Shown here one piece after another: positions 54,722 to 64,000 of a stretch of DNA of 64,000 nt (positions within the stretch are counted from its first letter, which is position 1; the number at the start of each line of letters is the position of its first letter). The stretch lies in the NCBI GenBank assembly GCA_010093605.1, contig MU004186.1, positions 1,654,616 through 1,718,615 on the forward strand, written 5' to 3'. Origin of the DNA: Lophium mytilinum (taxonomy: Eukaryota > Ascomycota > Dothideomycetes > Mytilinidiales > Mytilinidiaceae). Under the pieces are notes generated by a model. The model saw only the letters and a program-made list of their open reading frames with translations, did not search any database and was not told the DNA's origin. The position numbers were made by a program, and so were the translations under genes.

Positions 54722-56941
54722 TTACGAAGGCTTTTCTAGATGATAGCTCGTACCACTAGCTCCATCGTTCGGACTCTCATACGGCCGGTAGTATTGTATA
54801 TGCGATGGCATCAAGGCATTGATGGGCTGTTGTGGCCCGTAATAATAGGCCTGCGGCGGGAAATGCGAATTGCCAACTTGTCCGCTAGGAAATGAAGAAG
54901 GGAACGGCGGCCACGGCGGCGAAAGTTTACTCTTCGCGAACTCCAAGAGCTTCATTCCAAACAACCCATCCGAGTACGGGATATCCGGGAGCTTATATTG
55001 CTTCCTCGTGAAGATCGCGTCGGTGACAATTGTTACCTGCCTAGAGAAATCGCCTGGCGCATCGTCGGCAGTATTGTCCTCCACTGCCTTCCGCGTCGAT
55101 ACGCTAATCGCAGCTCGAACAACGGAATCGAGGCAGTCAGTGAAGGCAAACATTTGCATGTACGTTCTGAACGCATTACTCGAGTAGTCGGACCACTGCG
55201 CAGAGATAGGAAAATAATGCGGATTTTTCAACATCTCAATTTGTGGATTGAACACGGCCGAGCGCTGCGTTGAGAACATAGTTTCGACCAGCTGGGAACG
55301 GATCGGATCGCGGAATTTCCTGATGGCGAGCTCGAGAGGTGCTCGCCATTTAGCATCTCGGATTGTGGGATCGGCTTTTGTTAGAAGAGCCTCCAGGTAT
55401 TTGGCGACATCGAGATCTCTAGGGCGTTCAAGCAGCTTTGTGAGAGCTGTAAAGCCATCTCCATCGCGTATATCGGGGTCCACTCCTCTCTCAAGTAACC
55501 TCCTCACCATTTGCAGGGGTGTCCTGCCACTCGGTTTCCACTTGCGATGTTCGCACTGGTCTAGTATTGTGTGTAGAATCCGAGTGCCATGAATATTGGC
55601 GACATTAGCGTGATCCACAAGAAGGTCCGCTAATTCCGATCCAGGTGTATGGAACAGCAAGTAATGAATGAATGACACGTCCTCAGAGTTGGGGAATTCA
55701 GGAAGTCTATTCGAATTTTCGTATGAAGTTTTTGAGAGGAAGAAACGTAGACAAGAGATCTCATGATCATTGAGAGAAGAGTACCAGGTGGGATCTGATA
55801 TCATAGGAGCCATGAAACGCTCGAAGAGATCATCGACAGGCCGACGTGACTCCGTCCAAGCCTCATGGGAAGTAAGGATCTCTAGTACCTTCGCCCATGT
55901 GTAGCGAGCATCTGGCCAGGAATCCCTTCTCAGGTCGACAGCCTGTTGCGCTAAGTATCGAATGAATTTAGGCAAGGTGGTATCAATAGAGCCACGTTCT
56001 TCGTCGTAAAGCGGATGTTTGTTGTCGAAAGTATCGAGGAGAGCCTGAACGATCTCTGGCGCTCGCGACTTACACACCGCGATCTTCAATGCAGCCTGCA
56101 TATCGTCTCGGTGTACAGGACCATGTTGAAGGAAGACGCTGACGTTGTCAACGACACCGAGGCGCACGGCATGCTGTAGGGGACTCTCTCCTTCGAACGA
56201 GGCACGACTGTCTGCCCCATGATCAAGAAGCAATTTTACCATCTCTGCACAGTCCACCCCAGCAGCAGTATAGAGAAGGGTTCTCCCCGAGTCGTTGGTA
56301 ATGTTGATGTAATCATCCCCATTTTCTGACTCGAGGAGATGCTGCGCGTCTGGGACATTGGCGTGGCCCACGGCGATAACCAGCCTCCGAAGAGTGGCAT
56401 CGACTTGCATGATGTGTGTCATGGGCGTTGGATAGGTGGACATGCTGGGTGCGGTGAAGACAGCCACATTGACGTTGTCAAAGATCTCTTCAGGTTGCCT
56501 GGAAATCGTGAGACTAGTTTCACAGCACTCCGACGCAGCACTATGCCGAATATGAATGAAACCAGGAAGAAGGGGAAGAAGAAGTGACTCGAAAGAAGCT
56601 TACATTGATGTCCTTGTAGTCTTGCTACTACGCCTCGACGCGTTTGGCTTATGCGGCATCGAACATGCCCTCTTCGATACGCTTTTTCTTTTCTGAGCGT
56701 TCCAATCTTTAAACTTCATACGGTACGCCCGAGGGCTAGTAGGCGTGTTAGTCAGCAATAATACATAGAGAGCCAGCCGAGGTGGTGCGAGCGCCGCAGA
56801 AGTGGATGCTTGCGAAGTAACTCACCTTGCTTCGAAGCCGTACTTGTCTTTCATATGCTTTATCACGCTGTCGAGGGGCTTGTTGTGCGCGACATACAAC
56901 TCTTCGATGACGGGCCGGTGCTTAGCCCAGTCATACAGCAT
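54722..56941 (-). CDS. Clr5-domain ankyrin-repeat protein, copy 1
   Basis: About 674 residues in three exons: 56941-56826 (116 nt), 56735-56604 (132 nt) and 56498-54722. Exons 1 and 2 together encode a Clr5 domain (HRPVIEELYVAHNKPLDSV, then RAYRMKFKDWNAQKRK), a DNA-binding-like module of fungal proteins, followed by a basic Ser/Lys linker. Exon 3 carries ankyrin repeats, clearest at SGRTLLYTAAGVDCAEMVKL with LLDHGADSRA, GESPLQHAVRLGVVDNV, and later DGDGFTALTKLL and PRDLDVAKYLEALL. The tail is Pro/Tyr-rich (YYYGPQQPINALMP). Clr5-ankyrin proteins are common but uncharacterised in Pezizomycotina. The next gene is a paralogue in the same orientation. Confidence 0.87.
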
Positions 56942-57649
56942 AGCGAACAAGGCGGCGGACTTTGAGGCGCTTGGGTGTTAGTGGAGAAGGGATGGTCACC
57001 TGACCATAGGGAGTCCAAGCAGATGTCGAGAGGCGCAGTCTGTAATCAACGTGTGCAGAATGGCGTGATGTTTGCAGTCTGATAGGGCTTGATCGTCTCC
57101 TTATGCGCTGAGAGACAGGAAGCTGATGACCAGCAGCCGCTGCGAGTAGTGTTGCTGGGATTTTGCGTCTTGACATGTTGCTCAGGACGAGATGAACGGG
57201 GATGCTGGAAGGGGACCCCATTGGACGGGGAAGCAGGGGACCTGACCCGCAGGCGGAGGGACATGAAGGTTTCGGGTGGTCGTTGGGACACAGGCAGAGG
57301 AGCCCGCCTGCGAACGCAATGATTCGGCCGGGGGCTGCGGCAGCTCCCGGCCGCCTCACCGATGAGCCGTTCTGAAGATGTGGGCTGTGCTGGCCGGGTG
57401 TGCACCATCCCGTCAGCCTTGCAGCCCACGAATCGCCGCCAGTGCTGCACGACGACGGCGCCAGGAGTAGCTGCCGCAGCCGTTGCGCAACCCCTTCCGA
57501 CCCTTTGTGACGTCTTCCCGTCCGAATCTGCATGCACGAGTCCTGTTCTGGAGGCGCCCTGCCTGCAAGGCTGTGGCCCAAGCGCTGCACCTGAAGATCC
57601 GTACAGTGCACGGCTCTGCATGCACTGGCTTCTTGGGCAAGACTGGTGC
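56942..57649. other. Upstream region of Clr5 copy 1
   Basis: GC-rich 0.7 kb with open frames on both strands that mirror each other and show no domain; treated as non-coding or 5' UTR/promoter. Confidence 0.45.
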
Positions 57650-57651
57650 TA

Positions 57652-57988
57652 CAGTAAAACCTGATTATAGTGTTTCCGGTGGATAGTGATATACTCTATA
57701 GAGTGATAAATTTCGGCTGACCGTGGAAATTTGTATGGGTATAGTAATATCCTTGCTTACTATGGTATCACTAGTACCCCCTCACCAAAATCATACTAAC
57801 CAGGGGGGTTTTTGTATAGGCGGGTGGTCCGTGGCACCTCCGACCGCCGCTAAAGACCCCTTAATTTCGCTGTTTTGGGGGTCAATGGCTTACAAATCGC
57901 ACACACGTGACTTTTGTTACAGTGATACTCTCCGTACAGTGATACGAAACCTCGGAAAAAACCGTATCACTGTAATCAGGTTTTACTG
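57652..57988. mobile_element. TA-flanked MITE, Tc1/mariner (pogo/Fot1) type
   Basis: Terminal inverted repeats begin CAGTAAAACCTGATTA and match at 20 of 21 positions, and the element is flanked by TA on both sides (57650-57651 and 57989-57990), as expected for Tc1/mariner insertion. The 337 bp interior has no ORF but carries subterminal repeats of cagtgatac (near 57920, 57937 and reversed at 57964). A non-autonomous element; the CAGT ends fit the pogo/Fot1 group. Ends are well preserved, so insertion is probably recent. Confidence 0.85.
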
Positions 57989-57990
57989 TA

Positions 57991-58297
57991 TCTAAGAGAC
58001 TGGCTTTCTGAGGCCCCGGACGCCCAGACTGCCGGGCATATCGGAACGTTACCAGCGTTGGATTGCTACCAGTTCATTGGGTTACGTTCCGGTACGACGA
58101 CGCCGCAGACATCCTGTATGTAGTGGCTGCGTATGTCCAATGAACCCAGTATCTCGGGTCGCTTGACGTCGAGGTGACGGTCTAGGTTCGGTGGCCTTTT
58201 CAGTGACTCCGTGTAGAGCTTTCCTCACACTAGTCAACCGTTGCCCGTGCGCTATTGGTTGGTTGGATGTTTTTGTGCAAGAGCTAGGGCGAGTTGA
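57991..58297. other. Spacer between MITE and Clr5 copy 2
   Basis: Contains a repeated cattgggttacgttcc and caatgaaccca pair in opposite orientation, with no gene. Confidence 0.4.
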
Positions 58298-58430
58298 TTA
58301 GTTCATACGTCTCCGCCGTCTAGGCGGGCTCAAACTGTCTCCATTAGTTTCTCTCTCCACCGCATTGTCACGAGGAAGTGCAAACTCGATGTTGGTTTCT
58401 GAGGGAGACATTGTGTCATATAGGGTAAAG

Positions 58431-58550
58431 TCGGAGCTGCTTGTAGGAACTGGCTCTCGTTGCTGATTTCGGTATGAAGTAAAAACAAGGCCTGAGCTAC
58501 TTGCAGGAACTGGCTCCTGTTGTTGTCTCCGGTATGAAGTATGTGGGCGA
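58431..58550. repeat. Two 60-bp direct repeats at the 3' side of Clr5 copy 2
   Basis: 58431-58490 and 58491-58550 are adjacent 60-bp units sharing aggaactggct and cggtatgaagta. On the minus strand they encode two related 20-residue units with TSYR and QEPVP/REPVP, so the reading frame is kept, which suggests that the region is or was translated. Confidence 0.8.
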
Positions 58551-58676
58551 GGTATGGTATAGGGAGGCAGAGGCTGCTGGAAAACTGGTGGATGCGGGAG
58601 AAATAGCTTCTCTTGTGGCGTGAGATGTGGTGATAACGTGGACTGCCTTGGCGAAGACTGGCGACGAATGGCAGGG

Positions 58677-60689
58677 TCAATATGGAAGAGAGTGGAGTGG
58701 ACTGTGCGACATAGTCCCACTTAGCACAGCCGGAGTCGAAGGCGCTCTTGGAATGGAGTAGAGCAAGCTCGCCCGGTTGTCCGCTTCGAGCGACTGCTCA
58801 AGTAGCATCTGAATAGCGGCCTGAGGAAGCTGGATTGGCGGGAGATTGAATCGATGTCTAGCTTTCATGATGTGAAGGATTTCAAATCGGCTGAGTGTCT
58901 CTTTGAATGCTGCAGGATCTTCGTATATCTGCACCGCTTTCTTGGTCGAGACGCTGACGATGGCCTTACAAATGTCAAACTGAACGTCCCCGGGAAGGTG
59001 TTGTACATCTCTCTCAAAAGATTCGCTGGTATAACTTCTCCATTGGTGATCTATTACCCTTGGGACGACACTAGAAAGCAAACCCTGCAAACCGCACACC
59101 TCAGCGAAGGAGAGGAAGGAGTCATGGCAAGATAAGAGCCTCTCCGTTATCTGAAGTCGCAGCGGGTCCTCGAAATTTCTTACGGCCTCAAAAATTGGAA
59201 GTCTGCTGCTTGTATCCAGTAAACTTGGGTTCGCTTTCTTGAGTAGTGCATCCAAACACGAAATTACGTCGAGATTCGAGTCGCCACGAAGAAGTCGAGT
59301 GAGTGGCGTGTATCCACCAAAGAATTTTTTGGCCGATGGGATAGCCAGCGTCCGATTCAGAATAATTTTCATCAGGTTCGCGGGAGCCGGGTCCGAGATT
59401 GCTAGTACTTGATTGGGGCAGGGTTCCAACAAAGCGTGAAGAAGGCGACCGCAGCATCCAGTTTCCCGGGAATAGCTTTTCTGTGCAAGCAGCTCTGCTA
59501 GTCCTGATCCAGGGCAGTGGAACAGAACGTCATGGCTGAAAGACTTGCTGATAGAGCAACTTGATAGCTTGGAAGAAACGTTCACTCTAACCCCTCTTGA
59601 AATGAACAAATCCAGACAACTTTTCTCCTCTTCCTCAACATCTCTGTACCAGTTGACAGTAGAGTCCCACGAATCAAGATATTCCACAAAGAATCCGTCT
59701 TCTGTATCCGGATCAATCGACAAATAGTCCTTTTTCAGAAACATTTCAAGAACGGAATTTGCAAATTTCCGGTGCTTGGTCCATTGCTGCTTGCGCACGG
59801 CCATGATCTGAGTCCACGATTTGGAGTCGACTTCTGCTTTGTAGTTCAAGAGCATCCGGACAATCGAAAGACTAGAGTGATATCGTGATGGCCGTATGGC
59901 AAGATGGAGAGAGGAGTCTCCCCACGCGGTCCGAGCATTAACTTTGGCGCCAGCGTCGAGCAGAGCTTCCACGTACAAGGCGCTCCCGTTGATGACCGAT
60001 TGTAAGAGAGGAGTGTACCGTGTTTTCGGTTCCGCATATTCCAAATCTGCTCCGCAGTCAATCAAAAGTTTTACCATCTCGATGGACGAGCGGTCAGCAG
60101 AGACCGCTCTATGTAGACATGACAGCCCGGTAAGAGCTGTTCTTGCGTTGGGAAGTGAGTCAAGGATTTGTTGAACACGGGCGACCTCGTTCTCGGCGAT
60201 AGCTAATTTGATCTCTGAGTCCAATCTCTCTTCAGAATTGGTTGTGGTGAGACTAGGGACTTGCTGATGCAACAAAGAAGGCCAATGTCGCCAGTCACTG
60301 GTAAGATATGTTATTACGAGAGCATGTACGAGGTGTCCGATCTAGCATATAATATGAGTAAAAGAAGGAGATGGAGCAGCTCACGAGCTGGGGGACGTTG
60401 AAGCACGGGAGATCTCTTGGTTGGAGATGGCGTCTACATGCAATCTCGGTGCTACACGCGCGGGCTTCCTTTTCTTGAACCCAAACTCTTTTACTTTCAT
60501 ACGATAAGACCGTTCACTGAAGCGTTTACATTCTTAGCCATGCTATGACATTGAAAGCAACAGCTTTACTTGCCTGGCTACGAAACCATGCACATCTTCT
60601 ATCAAAGCCATAACTTCTTTGAGCGGCTTGCGCTTGACGACGTAATGGTATCGAATGTCCTCCCAAACGTCGTCCCAATCATGCGTCAT
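58677..60689 (-). CDS. Clr5-domain ankyrin-repeat protein, copy 2, with GC-AG first intron
   Basis: About 622 residues in three exons: 60689-60574 (116 nt), 60516-60385 (132 nt) and 60297-58677. The first two exons have the same lengths and phases as those of copy 1. The Clr5 domain reads HDWDDVWEDIRYHYVVKRKP, then SERSYRMKVKEFGFKKRKPA. The only donor that keeps the frame is CAG|GCAAGT, a GC-AG intron. Exon 3 has ankyrin repeats at LSCLHRAVSADRSSIEMVKL, with LLIDCGADLE, and YTPLLQSVINGSALYVEALL, and then GYTPLTRLLRGDSNLDVISC, matching copy 1. A further Pro/Arg-rich frame (58298-58665, ending PPRRRRRMN) may be an additional 3' exon, but no donor is decisive. The function is unknown. Confidence 0.85.
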
Positions 60690-62416
60690 GGCGAGAACAA
60701 CGGTCGAATATGTGGTGGACCTCTAGCGGGTGTATCATCTGAGCTGTCAGAAAGGCTGAGATGCTGTAACTTTACGTGACGGGTCGAGGCTGGCGCAGAC
60801 GTCGGCGTAGGTTTGAGGGAATGCTGATTACCGAGTGCACCGCAGCCAGCTCATCAGTCTGATGCCACCAGCCTTAGGATGAGGGATCTTAATCTAGTGG
60901 GACTATTAGAGACTGCAATTTCAGTCGAGCGCTGCTGCTTTTGCAGCTCCGGTGTGCTGCGTGCTGGAGGGCGTGGGCAGGCCTCAGCCACCGAGCGTGG
61001 GCCACCTCGCGGCACAGCCCGACGCGCACCGTTGTGCAATAATGTTTTGCCTCCGCTAGAACTGCAGCTCGCTACTCCAAGCTCGTTCAAGCGCAAGTGC
61101 AAAAATAAGGAAGGCAAGATATTTCTGCGCTTCCTGAGCCCCGGCTCAACCGAAGTGCAATAGTGGGGCGTGTGGAGTAGAATTGCACATAGGCGCTAAG
61201 CTGCAAAAGCACTGGACTTTCTGCTTCTTGCACTTCGTATGAGCTACGGGCAGCAGATCGGGGCGCAAAAATTATTTGCCTCTAGTAAAGTTGCAGTTCG
61301 TATGCCCAGGACGCCGTACCGTCCCTGTGCAGATACATCGGAGGCGAAAGCTTTTTGCACTTCCTCATTACCATGGCAAAGGTGGAACACGACTCTTGCG
61401 CTTTGCTGTGTCTACGGCGCCGTGGGGTCAGTCCACGAACTTATTCCTGGCAGCGAAGCGTGGGCGTTCATTGGACACGACGGAACCCCATTGGACCGCC
61501 CGGCCTCCCAATTTGCCTTTGAGAACTGCAGTTGTAACGAGGAGCGACCTCTTTTGCAGTTCAAGACCGTAGAACTATGTGAAAATAAACGGTTGCGTTG
61601 TCATTGTTGCAGAAGTTCCTCGGGATGGCGTGGCTGGTCGAGTTGCCTTTACGTCTGTCGTTGCCCAGCTGGGTGACGATTTCGGGCATCCAAGCGCTGC
61701 CATTCCTACTATATGAAGGACCACCTTCTGCACTCAATCTGGTTGAATATCTCATCCGTCCCTTCTTTCTTCAATAGCACCTGAACCAAGTCGGACTCCA
61801 AATAATCTTCCAGTCTGCCTCTGTCAACCAACGAGTTTGTTCTATAATCGTCGCCTCCCGTTGAAATGAATTCGTCGATCCAAGATGTTGCCCGAATTCC
61901 CTCGTAAGGCGCACTTTGCATTGTGGAGCGAATCATCCTCATCGACGTCAAGCTAACCAGAGATTCAGTGATGTCGCCTCCCATGCCACCTCATTGCGGA
62001 CCCAGCGCGAGCCACCAGCGGGCGTTCAACAATGCAGGAACCCCTCGAAAGCCAGACCATCTGCTTCCACCACATCTGATGCTCAAATAACGGCTGCCAA
62101 CCTCTCCACCCTCATGAGCCAGCTCGCACATGATTCCAGCGAACACAGGGTCGAAGATGCCAACGGCATACTGACCGCGGGGAGAGATCTTGGGTTCGGA
62201 GAAGTTGCTGAAAGAATCGCAGGCGAACAAGAGAGCATTGAGGCTTCCAATGGGAAGCAACCGATGGAGAGATGGTTGGAGGGCCGTGATGAAAGGCTGG
62301 TCGAGGCTAGCTATCGGAACAGCCCCACTTCTTGACGGATGAAGGCCCTGGTGAGAGGGTAGGTAGAGTGCTTGACGATTCTGTCCTTCAGACTATGACA
62401 GGTGATCGCTGTTTCT
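60690..62416. other. Intergenic region with scattered short repeats
   Basis: 1.7 kb. Segments at 61031-61075 and 61261-61302 are related direct repeats (gcaaaa/tgcaat, tttgcctc, tgcagttcg-like words), and ttgcacttc and tttgcag words recur through 60940-61560. ORFs 61916-62335 (plus) and 61709-61984 (minus) overlap and neither can be supported. Confidence 0.5.
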
Positions 62417-63738
62417 TTACTTAATTTTGCGGCGCAGCAAGTCTACCATATCCCGTAGTCCTTTCAATCGTTCATCTCTTGATTCGCCGAGATACAAGGC
62501 TGCCACAGGCCATGCGTGAATACCACCCTTTTCTTCACCAACGTGAACTTCTACGCCCGACTTCTTAAGCAGGGATATGAGAGCTCGTGTTTCGGGTGCA
62601 AGGACCTCTTCGGAACCAAAGAGGAATGCCCATCCGTTGGTAGGAGTTGCTCTTGCCCACTTCTTCAAGTCTTTGCAGTGTCCAGGTGATACCATTGGGT
62701 CGTCGATAAGCACCTTAGATCCACAGTACTGACGACCGTAAAGATCGAGGCTTTCCTTGTTCAAGTAGTCGCTAGTAGTGTTACGATTATTCTCCGAAAC
62801 AAGAGTCACCCACGGCGATATCATCATGGCCAAACCAGGGAGACGAGACCGGTAGGTAGAATGATCGGCCATATACAGCAAGAGACTCAGTACGACTGTT
62901 GCTCCAGCGGAGTCTCCCCCAACGCAAATCTTCAATGGGTCTCTTGCAATTGATAATACGTATTGGTAGCCAGCAAATGCCTGCTGAACCTGAGTGGGAT
63001 AGACGGCGTCTGGAACAAGAGTATATTCCAGAGTGAACAGAGAGGGGTTTTGATAGCCCGAATCTTTTAGAAGTGTCACCAACGCGAGTAGAAACTCCAT
63101 GTAGAAATAGCTGGATCCCATCGAGAATCCCCCTCCTAAATAAAGTCAGCACTGCCGTCTGCAGTACGGGGGGATACACACCATGACAGTAGTAGATGAC
63201 GATGTCAGGCTGTCTAGATTGGTCGTACGTAAGCCAGACACCACGGAAACCATCCTGAGCGTGTCAGCAAATATCGGATGCAATTCAGTCGCGCATTGCA
63301 CGTACTTTATTGACCTCGTGCCAGGTGATTGGCGACTGAAGATAGCCATGTCGGAGCATCCTAAAGCGAAGAAATGGTAAGGCAACGGCCTTCGAAAAGA
63401 AGACTCTACCCAGATACGCTGGCATAGAGGCAAAAGCATATCGCACGCATCTGACAACGAGGTCCTGAAATAACGTCGCCTGCTGCACGAACGGACTTCG
63501 ATTCTGAAACGACGTGAAAAACCTTTCCTTCACGAAATGGAGGGGTAATTTGATGGCTGCATTAACTGTTAGCATGGGGCTTTCCTATAGAGGGGAGGCT
63601 TTTCCAAATACCTAGAAATGGAAGTGCTCCAACAAGCCATCGTGCTGTTCGCCAGAGTCCGACGTGGATGAGCAGTTGCGGAGCCAAGAGAAGAAGAAAA
63701 ACCAAGCAATCAAGGTAGGAGATCTGAGTCAAAATCAT
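62417..63738 (-). CDS. Membrane-anchored alpha/beta hydrolase, HSL-like esterase/lipase
   Basis: Carboxyl-ester hydrolase of about 392 residues in four exons: 63738-63612, 63565-63306, 63254-63182 and 63135-62417. An N-terminal hydrophobic helix (CLVFLLLLAPQLLIHVGLW) would anchor it. The oxyanion motif HGGG is assembled across the third intron (YYCHGGGFSMGSSYF), and the nucleophile lies in GGDSAGATVV near 62920. Later GSEEVLAPETR supplies the acid (E or D) and KGGIHAWPV the catalytic His near 62515. This order (HGGG, GDSAG, acid, His) defines the hormone-sensitive-lipase family. Substrates may be acetylated sterols or metabolite esters, as for Say1-like fungal enzymes, but that is inference. 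Confidence 0.9.
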
Positions 63739-64000
63739 TCTAACACTTTCGAGGGCTCTAAAGAGTGGTTACACAGGAAACAATGGAAATAAGGAAATGC
63801 AGCAAAGAAAAAGATAGATGGATGTTGATAGAAGTGTGGGAACTGCGCAGTCTTGGGCATGATGACGTCCGTGAGACTATACCTAAATTAGCCAGCACGG
63901 CTTAGTGAGATTTATTGGAATTTAAGGTAGCTGTGCTTGTGCCTGGCAAGAGATGTTCTCTTGCAATTGACGCCTACTAAACAGTTCGTCGATGTGAATG

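Noticed and set aside
56931-57621. Two overlapping minus-strand ORFs of about 200 residues
   Set aside because: Both are open because of high GC, mirror each other, lack domains, and precede a well-defined ATG of the Clr5 gene.
61709-62335. Opposed ORFs of 91, 89 and 139 residues
   Set aside because: Each has some protein-like content, but they overlap on both strands and no domain or splice join decides between them.

Overview
The window is nuclear DNA of a filamentous ascomycete (Pezizomycotina; a dothideomycete is a reasonable guess but not proven). The reasons are short genes with 38-190 nt GT-AG introns and CTNAY-like branch points, gene families typical of this group (psi-factor oxygenase, PTH11-like rhodopsin-fold receptor, fungalysin, protoglobin, Clr5-ankyrin proteins, BTB/T1, BBE-like FAD oxidase), and compact coding units on both strands separated by 0.5-3.4 kb of intergenic DNA. 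Exon joins given here were read by eye from splice signals and frame continuity.

Layout. 1-3.5 kb: the almost complete 3' part of a fused dioxygenase-P450 oxylipin synthase. 3.8-4.7 kb: an eight-copy ~100 bp degenerate tandem array followed by a 25-G run. 5-13.3 kb: a group with a secondary-metabolism look (rhodopsin-fold membrane protein, pisatin-demethylase-like P450, SAM methyltransferase, short-chain reductase) but no backbone synthase. 13.4-22.4 kb: cysteine-rich single-pass membrane protein, HELAH-motif putative metallopeptidase, a small TIR element, a four-TM protein, a gene with an apparent frame break, and a protoglobin. 22.4-33 kb: gene-poor, with a BTB protein, a decayed permease-like tail, and two low-complexity hypothetical proteins. 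33.3-45.3 kb: a protein with three tandem Zn2Cys6-type clusters, an Ala/Ser-rich presumed GPI protein, two unrecognised proteins, an epoxide hydrolase and a histidine phosphatase carrying a C-terminal PIP-box-like peptide. 46-53.4 kb: FAD oxidase, a perfect inverted repeat, a small protein with a duplicated 3' end, and a secreted fungalysin. 54.7-60.7 kb: two tandem Clr5-ankyrin paralogues with identical first and second exon lengths, separated by a TA-flanked MITE. 62.4-63.7 kb: a membrane-anchored HSL-type esterase.

The enzymes (fatty-acid oxygenase, P450, SDR, epoxide hydrolase, FAD oxidase, esterase, methyltransferase) are lipid or small-molecule tailoring types, but they are dispersed and on both strands; only the 5-13 kb group is dense enough to suspect co-function. 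No rRNA, tRNA, CRISPR, viral element or origin was recognised.
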